NCBI GenBank assembly: GCA_900321205.1
Contig: ONVC01000002.1
Location: forward strand, 1 to 47,141
DNA length: 47,141 bases
From: an uncultured Acinetobacter sp.
GTDB taxonomy: Bacteria > Cyanobacteriota > Vampirovibrionia > Gastranaerophilales > Gastranaerophilaceae
Direction of reading: 5' to 3'
Part shown: positions 34,198 to 41,614 of the stretch, one piece after another
How the letters are laid out: each line of letters starts with the position of its first letter
How positions within the stretch are numbered: position 1 is the first letter of the stretch
Translations under genes and position numbers: made by a program
The notes under the pieces: generated by a model
What the model was told of the DNA's origin: nothing
The model's input: the letters and a program-made list of their open reading frames with translations, nothing else
The model's database searches: none

Positions 34198-35838
34198 TTA
34201 GGCTTGTTGTTTTAATGCAGCTTCAGCTTTTCTTTTTGCATCAAGTTTATTTGTGATGTAAATATTCAGGTTCGGGATACCGAGACCGAGTACAAGTCCT
34301 GAGAATAAGTAACCTGATAACTGTGCTCTGTTAAGAACCCTCAGACGTTTCTTAGTTGCCTTTTTAACTGCTTCATCTTTTATGCCGTTCAAATCATTAA
34401 GCATTTCTTTGAACGTCTTGGATATAACCTTGCCGTCTTGTTCTTTGGTTGTTGAAATACCCTGGTCTGCAAGAGTTTTAATAAGTATTTCATCTCTTGT
34501 TTTCAGGTTAGCATAGAATATTTTCTTAAAGTAACCGCTGTTTTCAGTTCCTTTTTTGTAATTTACAACTTTGCAGTTATCATTATCAAATTTAGATGCT
34601 GTTATTCTGTTTACAAAATCACCCAGAACGAGCCAGCTCAAATATCCGAGAGTATCTTTTGTAAGAACTTCTCTCAACTCGTCTTTGTCACGTGCAGAGA
34701 AAATTCTTGAAATAATAGTAATACCGTAAATACCTTTCAACTGGTTAATAGTAGGCATTTTACCCGAGAAGGACATTTTATCCATGAATTTTTTCGGTGT
34801 AAATTTAATCGGATTAATGTTGAGTGTAGAAAGAATCATGCTGAAGAAACCTACACTGCTTAATGCTTTTAATCCAAAGAATCCTTTGCTGTTGTCTTTT
34901 GATCGTCCTTCAACGCCAACGAAACCATCCTGACCTGTTTTTAATTTCGTCAGGTACATGTTAATCGGCTGAACGGATAATCCTATTGCGCAAGATGCGG
35001 CAAAACCCATTCCTGCTCTTGTTTTCATAAATTTATCCAAACCTTTAATGAAAGCATTATCCTTGACTTTTTGGTTTAATCTGATTTGCTCTTCAAAAGT
35101 TTGTTTAACTTTTTGGTTATTGAAAGAGTCGGAAACAATAAATATATCATTTAATAAAGATTTAAGATTTGTTTTGCTTGCAATCTTTTTATCGGTAGAT
35201 TCCAAAATGAAATCGGAACCTGCACCAGTGTCAGCTATAATTTCATTCATCAAAACCGTACGGGATTTATTTGCTTTAGAGCTTGTCCATTTGTTAAAAT
35301 CAGCTTTTTCATTCAATAAATCGTCATAGTATTTTGCAACGGTTTCAATTGTTTTGTCAGAAAGTTTTACAAAACCTTCCGCATCTGAGTTAGCTGCACT
35401 TGGATTGTAACCTTTTGCGTGTTTCAGAGTTTCTTTAATGTATTCTATTTGTGTTTTGTTATTTTCTAATTGTCTTGCTTTGTTGTCAGCCAGGATATGA
35501 AGCGTTTCCGGGGCAGTAAATATTTTATTTACTTTTGTTTCGTATTTTTTTGTTAATGAGCCTGCTATGGCAGCACCGGCTGCTGCACCGAATAAACCTA
35601 CGCAAGAGTCGTTAACCGTACCCATAATTTCACGGCGTCCTGTTTCCATTCCGGCAGCAGGACCGCGTTTAATACCGTCATTAATAGTTCTCGGAGCAAC
35701 CATAGAACAGAAATCCATAAGGTTTGCACCTATCGCCTGGTTTGTTGCCAGATAGCGCAAAGTTACGTCAGCAGCACCTTTATGGCTTATCTGCCTTGAG
35801 TTATTTATATTTTGTTGTTTAATTGGTTGTACCTGCAT
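34198..35838 (-). CDS. Multi-span membrane protein, paralogue B, N-terminal S-H-K-G motif
   Basis: 546 residues, not recognised. N-terminus MQVQPIKQQNINNSRQISHK then GAAD gives H19-K-G21, the F-[KRG]-[GA]-type position with His for Phe. Hydrophobic stretches occur near 30-50, 85-105, 275-295, 330-345 and 500-520. A conserved block reads APRTINDGIKRGPA, then E-x-x-R-R-E. A second block (about 365-420) reads KMPTINQLKGIYG, ISRIFSARDKDEL and LGDFVNR. Both blocks recur in the next gene (35858-37528), so the pair are tandem paralogues. A long charged, helical segment (110-265) joins the hydrophobic parts. AGGG precedes the ATG; the gap to the paralogue is 19 nt, so they are co-transcribed. The C-terminus is basic. 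Confidence 0.85.
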   Translation of the reverse strand: MQVQPIKQQNINNSRQISHKGAADVTLRYLATNQAIGANLMDFCSMVAPRTINDGIKRGPAAGMETGRREIMGTVNDSCVGLFGAAAGAAIAGSLTKKYETKVNKIFTAPETLHILADNKARQLENNKTQIEYIKETLKHAKGYNPSAANSDAEGFVKLSDKTIETVAKYYDDLLNEKADFNKWTSSKANKSRTVLMNEIIADTGAGSDFILESTDKKIASKTNLKSLLNDIFIVSDSFNNQKVKQTFEEQIRLNQKVKDNAFIKGLDKFMKTRAGMGFAASCAIGLSVQPINMYLTKLKTGQDGFVGVEGRSKDNSKGFFGLKALSSVGFFSMILSTLNINPIKFTPKKFMDKMSFSGKMPTINQLKGIYGITIISRIFSARDKDELREVLTKDTLGYLSWLVLGDFVNRITASKFDNDNCKVVNYKKGTENSGYFKKIFYANLKTRDEILIKTLADQGISTTKEQDGKVISKTFKEMLNDLNGIKDEAVKKATKKRLRVLNRAQLSGYLFSGLVLGLGIPNLNIYITNKLDAKRKAEAALKQQA

Positions 35839-35857
35839 GTTTTTCCCTGTTTGCTAT

Positions 35858-37528
35858 TTATGCTGTTTTTTGTTGCTTGTCAGCACGAAAGCCTGCTGTC
35901 AGTTGCGAGTACTGAACATTAAGCGGTGTTACTTTATCTTCTTTCTTGCTGTTTTCGGTTTGTGTGTTATTTTGTTCCTGAGCAAGTTTCAGAGCCTGCT
36001 CATGTTTACGTTTAGTTTTTCGACGTGTAAATATTGGTATTATTAATCCCAGTAATGCTAATGATACACCTAAGTTGGTTAATTGGCAATAAGAACGGTA
36101 GTTAACTGCTTTTTTAAGTTCTTTTTCTATAATTTCTGTCTGTTCTTTTGTTGGTTTTACACCTTTTAATGCTTCTTCCGTTTTACTTACAACTTCATTT
36201 GATGATTTGATATTTACATCTTTCATCCAGTGTTTAAACCTTTTCAAGAACCCTTCATTACCTTCAAGAGGTTTCATGTCATTCAGAAGTTTAACGCCTG
36301 TCTTGTTTTGAATGATAGTTGCAGCACCTTTTGCGGCAACGTCACCCAGGTAGTATAAACTTGCAAATGTTGCGATATCTCTTACGGTGGCTTCTGCAAG
36401 CTCGTTTTTGTCATCTGCTGCTGCCATACGTGAAGCAAATGTCGTGGTAGAGATGATTCTTGCCTGATCCATTGTCGGGAACATGCCTTTAAAATCAAGC
36501 ATCTTCATATTAGGCATTTTCGTTAATGATAACAATGATACTGCGACCATTGATGAAATTGAGATTAATTTTTGTTTTAATAAACCTTCTTTTGCTTTTG
36601 GATTTTCCTCAATATTGTCTTTTCCTTTTGCAAAGTCATCATAAATAGGAGCACCTTTTGTTCCTGAAACTTTACCTGTAATCCAGCGGTTTATGTACTG
36701 CATAGATGCAGCAAGCGGAAGAACAACCGCTAAACCCAAAAGGCTCTTTGTTCTTACAAATTTTTTGTTAACTTTGGCAAATTCGCTGATGTTCATTTTC
36801 CCGTCAGCTCTCTGAAATTCGCGGAAAAATTTAACCGAATCTTCAAGCATTGAGTTTACCGACTGTGCGTTAATTTTTTCAACCGTAATATTTTCTGAAA
36901 CTTTTGTTTTTTTAATCATTTCATCGGTAACTTTACCGACTTCTTTTCTCATATCAGAATTTTTGATGTCTTTTCTTGAAATATCTGCGAGTTGTTTTGC
37001 ATATTCATCAATATCATCTTTAAGTATTTCTGAAAATTTGACGTGTTTGTCGCCGTCAACGCCTTCAATATTTTCGATAAGTTTCTTTAGAGATTCTTTG
37101 ACTTTATCATTAGAAGATGCTCCTTCATAGTATTCGGAAGCCTTCTGTATCATATCTATACTTGCCCAGCTTCTTGACATGTTTACACCCTTAGGCATAA
37201 ATGCAGGGTTTAAGCATTTTGCTATGCCGAGCGTTATAAAACTCGGAATCAAACAGTTTACAATCAATCCAGATGACTCACGTCTGAAGGCTTCAAATCC
37301 GGCAAACCAGTTTGTCATGCTTTCAACAATTGTTCTCGGTAAAATAGCAGAAAGCATGTCAATGACTGCTACGTTAATCATTGGCACTTGTTCACATTTC
37401 TGAATACCTGCAAGCGCAATTGCACCAAGACCTTTAAAACTTGGATTGTTAATCCCTTCTTTTTGTTGACGGGTTAAACTGCTATTTACGCCAGTAGTAC
37501 TGTTTTCTACACCGATTTTATTTATCAT
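35858..37528 (-). CDS. Multi-span membrane protein, paralogue A, N-terminal S-F-K-G motif
   Basis: 556 residues, not recognised. N-terminal polar stretch, then N-P-S-F31-K-G33-L-G, then a hydrophobic region beginning at about 34. Blocks shared with paralogue B: LPRTIVESMTNW followed by E-x-F-R-R-E, and MFPTMDQARIIS, ASRMAAADDKNELAEA, YYLGDVA. Hydrophobic stretches lie near 35-60, 90-110, 270-290, 320-340, 410-425 and 485-505, with a charged helical part (125-255) and a basic, Gln/Asn-rich tail. Probably an inner-membrane protein with a large soluble domain. First gene of a two-gene unit; TATAAT on the minus strand (37564 to 37559) lies 30 nt before the ATG, with no strong Shine-Dalgarno. Related to the protein at 34198-35838 by tandem duplication. 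Confidence 0.85.
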   Translation of the reverse strand: MINKIGVENSTTGVNSSLTRQQKEGINNPSFKGLGAIALAGIQKCEQVPMINVAVIDMLSAILPRTIVESMTNWFAGFEAFRRESSGLIVNCLIPSFITLGIAKCLNPAFMPKGVNMSRSWASIDMIQKASEYYEGASSNDKVKESLKKLIENIEGVDGDKHVKFSEILKDDIDEYAKQLADISRKDIKNSDMRKEVGKVTDEMIKKTKVSENITVEKINAQSVNSMLEDSVKFFREFQRADGKMNISEFAKVNKKFVRTKSLLGLAVVLPLAASMQYINRWITGKVSGTKGAPIYDDFAKGKDNIEENPKAKEGLLKQKLISISSMVAVSLLSLTKMPNMKMLDFKGMFPTMDQARIISTTTFASRMAAADDKNELAEATVRDIATFASLYYLGDVAAKGAATIIQNKTGVKLLNDMKPLEGNEGFLKRFKHWMKDVNIKSSNEVVSKTEEALKGVKPTKEQTEIIEKELKKAVNYRSYCQLTNLGVSLALLGLIIPIFTRRKTKRKHEQALKLAQEQNNTQTENSKKEDKVTPLNVQYSQLTAGFRADKQQKTA

Positions 37529-37558
37529 ACGCTATTTACACATATTCTACCTAAGTTG

Positions 37559-37564
37559 ATTATA
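37559..37564 (-). promoter_or_regulatory. -10 element for the paralogue operon
   Basis: Minus-strand TATAAT 30 nt before the ATG at 37528. Further upstream (37624-37639) lie two TGTAA/TTACA half-sites with an 11-bp period, close to but not matching HLR1 spacing. Confidence 0.5.
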
Positions 37565-37764
37565 ACAACTTACATATATATTTAAAAGCACGACAAAACA
37601 AAAATTGCCTTGTTTTTCCTAATTGTAAAGAGAATGTAAAGATGAATTTTTGATTGTTTTTTCCGTAAAAAAAATGTTTTGTTTTTAAATACAAATAATC
37701 TTCTGATTTTTATCATGAGAAACAAAAAAACGATGAATAAAAGAACTTTATAAACAAAAAATAT

Positions 37765-37782
37765 TTTGTAAATTTTTGTAAC
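37765..37782 (-). promoter_or_regulatory. HLR1-type box upstream of the structured-RNA candidate
   Basis: The minus strand reads GTTACAAAAATTTACAAA, matching the HLR1 consensus at every position. A possible plus-strand promoter overlaps it: TTGTAA (37776-37781), a 17-nt spacer and TCTAAA (37799-37804). In cyanobacteria an HLR1 that overlaps a promoter usually means repression by RpaB; direction here is inference. Confidence 0.45.
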
Positions 37783-37804
37783 ATTTTTTAAGGGTAGGTC
37801 TAAA

Positions 37805-38111
37805 TGCCCTCTGTGTGACTGAATAAGTAGTCTTAAAACAAAAAGCTGTTTTAACGAGGTTATTTATATACAAAATAAATAATCCTTTTGGATTACTTCC
37901 CAGGTAGCTTAAGAAGGGGTATGTAAAATGCTAAAATAGTAATGTAAGTCGAAGGCAACGAGTGATATTGTCGGATTGTCGACCAAAAAGTATGATTAGG
38001 CATTGTGTGTGTGTTCGGCTTACCTCTTTAAAAACCAAAATCTTTTCTTCATAATAATTAGCCTTGCTCCTTTTGTTTCTCTTCCGAAAGGGGCATTATT
38101 CTTTTGTTATT
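37805..38111 (+). ncRNA. Candidate structured non-coding RNA in the 630-nt gene-free region 37529-38159
   Basis: No ORF with coding character covers this stretch. Serial hairpins occur on the plus strand: GACT/AGTC (37817-37820 with 37829-37832), an 8-bp stem TTAAAACA/TGTTTTAA (37833-37840 with 37847-37854), an 8-bp stem TTATTTAT/ATAAATAA (37860-37867 with 37875-37882), and a long-range 10-bp stem GTAAGTCGAA/TTCGGCTTAC (37944-37953 with 38014-38023) enclosing about 60 nt. A final 9-bp hairpin (38066-38074 with 38086-38094) is followed by ATTATTCTTTTGTTATT, which looks like a terminator. I found no tmRNA, SRP, RNase P or riboswitch hallmark; 6S-like function cannot be excluded. The 5' end is taken from the weak promoter at 37776-37804. 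The rest of the region (37529-37764) is AT-rich upstream sequence of the paralogue operon. 38112-38159 shows nothing. Confidence 0.5.
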
Positions 38112-38159
38112 AAACTTTCATAGTCTGCGGATGAAAAACGTGGTAATGGGTATTATTCT

Positions 38160-39173
38160 TTATTTGAACAGTTTTTTATTTAGTTCGTCTCTTGTTTTGT
38201 TAAAGTTTTTATCCGTGTTATTTGGTACGGATTTTTGTATTGCATCAAGAAAAGCATGTTCTTTGATTTGTTTTGACGAATCAATTCTTGCCGGAACAAT
38301 TAAGCCGGAGGCTGTAAAATAGTCAATGCTTTTTTTTGATGACAGATATTTAACAAATTTAAGAGCTTCTTTTTTCTTCTTTGAGTTTTTGGAAATAGCC
38401 CAACCTGAAGCGTCAGAGGTTACGGTTCCCGGGAAAGTTGCTATTCCGTACGGAAATTTTGCAGTTTCGCTTATTTTAGGAAACATCCATCTGCCTGACA
38501 GGTATAGTCCGAGTTTGCCGTCAATGAACATCTGAGCCTGAGTAGAACTCCCCACTTGTGCAGGAGTAGGTGCATATCTGCCTTCAAGGTTTTTATAAAA
38601 TTCTGTTCCTTTTTCAAAACCTAATGTTTCGGTATAAGGTGAAGCAAGGTATATGTCACGCTCAAAACTTACTCCGTAGTGTTCTTTTGTGCTGATTTTT
38701 CTTATCAGTTTTTCAAAATCTTCAAAAGTCCAGTTACTGTTTATTTCTCCTGTTATATTTTTATTGTAATAAAAAACAAAGTTTGAAATGTCTCTCGGAA
38801 TTGCATAAAGTCTGCCATCATATCTCATTGCGTTAAGAGATTGCGGATAAAAGTCCGAAAGATTTTCTGTGTTGCTCAAATCTTCAAGATGAGAGGCGTA
38901 AACGGGAAGGTAAAGATTGTTTATAAAAATTACGTCAGGTTCGGTTGAAGACGCAAACAAAAGGTGAATCTTCTGAAAATAGTTTTGGGGTATGTGTATA
39001 AAATTAATTTTTATATTAGGGTTTTCTTTTTCATAATTATCTATTAATTTATCCAGAATTTTTGTTTCCGTTATTGAACCCCAGGAGGAAAAACTGATTT
39101 CTTCAATATTATTTCTTGTGCAGGCACACATTATAAACGGAATGAGAAACAAGAAGAACAGACGCTTTAGCAT
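38160..39173 (-). CDS. Family 1 extracellular solute-binding lipoprotein
   Basis: 337 residues with a lipoprotein signal peptide: K-R, hydrophobic 5-15, and Cys17 or Cys19 as candidate lipobox Cys (FIMCAC). The mature protein has the bilobal sugar-binding pattern: ISFSSWGS, PDVIFINNLYLPVY, YAIPRDISNFVFYYNK, GTEFYKN, GLYLSGRWMFP, FPYGIATFPG. These proteins deliver oligosaccharides to CUT1 ABC permeases. Its start overlaps the stop of the acidic membrane protein gene by 7 nt (ATGCTAA), so the two are co-translated. No permease or ATPase follows; the nearest permease is at 30166-30972. A sensory role with the neighbouring chemosensory genes is possible. Confidence 0.88.
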   Translation of the reverse strand: MLKRLFFLFLIPFIMCACTRNNIEEISFSSWGSITETKILDKLIDNYEKENPNIKINFIHIPQNYFQKIHLLFASSTEPDVIFINNLYLPVYASHLEDLSNTENLSDFYPQSLNAMRYDGRLYAIPRDISNFVFYYNKNITGEINSNWTFEDFEKLIRKISTKEHYGVSFERDIYLASPYTETLGFEKGTEFYKNLEGRYAPTPAQVGSSTQAQMFIDGKLGLYLSGRWMFPKISETAKFPYGIATFPGTVTSDASGWAISKNSKKKKEALKFVKYLSSKKSIDYFTASGLIVPARIDSSKQIKEHAFLDAIQKSVPNNTDKNFNKTRDELNKKLFK

Positions 39174-41530
39174 AAATCCATCATGAACTCCATTTTATCA
39201 TTAGTTACTTTAATGATAAATTTATGTGTACCGACTTTAACAAGATACTTTTCTTTGTCGTCTTTTTTGTGAGGTCTGACAAATAAAGAGCAGTCTTTAA
39301 GAGTTTTGTATTCTTTAAGCAGAAAAACTTTTTCTCCCATATTTCCCGTAATATAGTACGCTTCTTTCGTATGTATTATTTTGCAGGTGGTGTTTTCGGA
39401 GCACTTTACTGTTTTTATTAGCTCTGCATCTTCACCGTTAAAGCGGCATGGCTCAGGGGTCTGTTTTTCAGGCTGCTTTTTCCTTTTTGCAACAGAGGCT
39501 TCCAATTCTTTTTTAAACGCATCAGAATCGGATTGTTTTTTTAATGCTCTTTCATTTTGTTGTGTCTCAATAAGTTTTAAGAGTTTTTGAGCGTTATCGT
39601 CATTTCGTGTGGTTGTTTTAACAGGAACGGTTAAAACTGGTTCAGTTACAATGCTGTTATTTTCCGGTTCATCATTTTCAAATTCTTCAAAACTCATTGT
39701 GTTGACACTGTCTTCGTAGAATGGCTTAAATGTTACATTAGCAAGGCTTTTTAACAAAGCACTTTCATCAGCTGATTGTTTTTTGGGAGTGTTATCATAT
39801 TTTTTTGGATTAGCTTTTACATCAGCTAAGTCAGGTAATTCGTCTTTTATTGACAGTGTGGAATATTCATATCCGGAAGCAACAACCGGAGCGTCATACG
39901 AAGGTTTATATTCGTTTTGTTTCGAGTCTGCTTTAATTGTCTGAAAATCGTCTGATACCTCAAGTTTTTGATATTCATATCCTTCACTAAAATATACAAC
40001 GGTTGGTTTTGCTTCTGATTTTATTGCTTTTCCGCCCTGTTTTTTCAGTTCTTGTGAAAGGTCGGGCAGCATATCCTTAACGCTGAGCGTAAGAATTTCA
40101 GAAGTTTTTAGTGCTTTGTGTCCTGTATTTTCGCGTATTTTCTTTTCAACTATTTTTGTTCTTTCGGGATTTGTTGTAAAATCTTTTGTAAAATCTTCCC
40201 CAATTTCAACATTCATAAGTTTTTGAATAGTTTTAACATCGTCATTTGTAAAGCTGATACTTTGATTTATTGAATATGTAGAAATCAGGTCTGCAAGTAT
40301 CTGGTCTTTTGTAGGAGCAGCTTTTATAGGTTTGCTCATATATTTTTTCAAATTGTCTATTGTTTCTGAGCTGATTTCAACCTGTAATAAGGCATTTAGT
40401 TTTTTTATGTCTGATTCGGTAAAGTTAAGTTTTGTACTGTTTATGATTTTGTTATAAAACTCTTCGTCAAAAGGTTCCTCTTCGGGAATTTCTTCAGGTT
40501 CGGATTCTGATAGAAAAGAGTTTAACAAATCTGCTAAATCGTCATTGTCGTTGTCAACCTCTTCTGTGTTAAGTGCGGGAGCCTTTTGGGTTTCCTGATA
40601 AAGCAAATCCAAATCCACTACGTTTTGCGGCTCGTCTTCTTCGGCGGTGTGTGTATTTTCTTCCGTAACGGTTGTATATTCGGTAGTTTGGGTATCATAA
40701 GAAAAGTCTGATGATGTTTTTTTGTTTGAATATGTTTTATCCAGTTTATCAATTGTGGATTTCAGTTTTTTAGTCTTGCTTTGTTTCTTATTCTTTTTAT
40801 CTTCTTCTACATCAAGGTTACCCTGGTCACCAACAACTGACGCCATTTTATCCCTGCTTAGCATAAAGATAAAGCCGATTAATACGAGCAATATCGATAT
40901 ACAAAGAATAACAGTCATGTACTCGGAAGAATTTCCTGACGACTGAGAGGTATAGTCGGAAGGTGTAAAGGTATCCGGAGTGCTTTCGGTGTTTTCTGCT
41001 CCGGTGTTATCTTCAGGAGTGTAGGTGGTATCATTTCCGGATTGTTCTTCTGTTGTTGTATCATAATCTTCAGAAGATGAGTCTTCATAGTCCTCTTCGC
41101 TGCTGTCATATTCACCTTTTGATGATGTGATGATATTATCCGGGATATATAAAGCGTTAGATGCACTTAATGCAGGTTCTCCGTTTGTTTTGACCACAAT
41201 CCTTGTGCAGCCTTCTGCTTCGGGAGTGTAAGGATAGGTTGATATCTGAATGCTTTCAATATTATCATATTCATTTATGTTTGGGGCGGAAGCGTTGTTA
41301 TTAGTATCTTTTAGCGTTATAACAAAAGTATTGTCATCAATTTTTTTTGCTTTTACAATTTCATTGTACGGTTTTTCGGTAAACGTTGTAATACTGACAA
41401 ATCCTCCGGAACCGACATTTACTTTTATATCCATAAGAGTATTGTTGTAGTTTTCAGCACCGAAGGCGCCGACTACTGTTAACAATGATGCCAGACACAA
41501 TGCTATTGTTTTCTTCTTATAACGCTCCAT
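39167..41530 (-). CDS. Large acidic single-span membrane protein with AMIN-like periplasmic domain, FimV-like architecture
   Basis: 787 residues. Signal peptide (1-25). Periplasmic beta domain (about 30-120) with alternating I-x-V strands and TRIVVKTNGEP, AMIN-like. An Asp/Ser/Thr/Glu low-complexity stretch (137-204), one span (205-224), then a long very acidic cytoplasmic region (230-640). This holds a duplicated helical unit (361-387 and 419-443: KLNFTESDIKKLNALLQVEI and SISFTNDDVKTIQKLMNVEI). It also holds short repeats LSVKDMLPDL (482-491), LSIKDELPDL (559-568) and GYEYxxL (517, 553). A Lys-rich linker and a small beta domain (695-787) end it. No enzyme motif. FimV of twitching bacteria has the same order (periplasmic glycan domain, span, acidic tail) and acts with a Pil-Chp chemosensory system, as here; homology is not claimed. 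TACAAT lies 6 nt before the ATG (leaderless). Confidence 0.75.
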   Translation of the reverse strand: MERYKKKTIALCLASLLTVVGAFGAENYNNTLMDIKVNVGSGGFVSITTFTEKPYNEIVKAKKIDDNTFVITLKDTNNNASAPNINEYDNIESIQISTYPYTPEAEGCTRIVVKTNGEPALSASNALYIPDNIITSSKGEYDSSEEDYEDSSSEDYDTTTEEQSGNDTTYTPEDNTGAENTESTPDTFTPSDYTSQSSGNSSEYMTVILCISILLVLIGFIFMLSRDKMASVVGDQGNLDVEEDKKNKKQSKTKKLKSTIDKLDKTYSNKKTSSDFSYDTQTTEYTTVTEENTHTAEEDEPQNVVDLDLLYQETQKAPALNTEEVDNDNDDLADLLNSFLSESEPEEIPEEEPFDEEFYNKIINSTKLNFTESDIKKLNALLQVEISSETIDNLKKYMSKPIKAAPTKDQILADLISTYSINQSISFTNDDVKTIQKLMNVEIGEDFTKDFTTNPERTKIVEKKIRENTGHKALKTSEILTLSVKDMLPDLSQELKKQGGKAIKSEAKPTVVYFSEGYEYQKLEVSDDFQTIKADSKQNEYKPSYDAPVVASGYEYSTLSIKDELPDLADVKANPKKYDNTPKKQSADESALLKSLANVTFKPFYEDSVNTMSFEEFENDEPENNSIVTEPVLTVPVKTTTRNDDNAQKLLKLIETQQNERALKKQSDSDAFKKELEASVAKRKKQPEKQTPEPCRFNGEDAELIKTVKCSENTTCKIIHTKEAYYITGNMGEKVFLLKEYKTLKDCSLFVRPHKKDDKEKYLVKVGTHKFIIKVTNDKMEFMMDLC

Positions 41531-41536
41531 ACTCGT

Positions 41537-41542
41537 ATTGTA
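41537..41542 (-). promoter_or_regulatory. -10 hexamer 6 nt before the acidic membrane protein start (leaderless candidate)
   Basis: Minus-strand TACAAT (41542 to 41537), 6 nt, then ATG at 41530. No Shine-Dalgarno. Confidence 0.5.
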
Positions 41543-41614
41543 CCATAATATAACGATTCTAACTATACATTATTTATTGGAATCTGTCAGATTTTTATAC
41601 TTTCGGAAACGTAG

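Noticed and set aside
37624-37639. Paired TGTAA half-sites upstream of the paralogue operon as a further HLR1 box
   Set aside because: The period is 11 bp, not 10, so the spacing does not fit the consensus. Kept only as a remark.
37805-38111. tmRNA, SRP RNA, RNase P RNA or a known riboswitch
   Set aside because: None of the hallmark conserved strings (tmRNA acceptor/T-arm, SRP GGAAGG loop, RNase P core, common riboswitch cores) is present on either strand.
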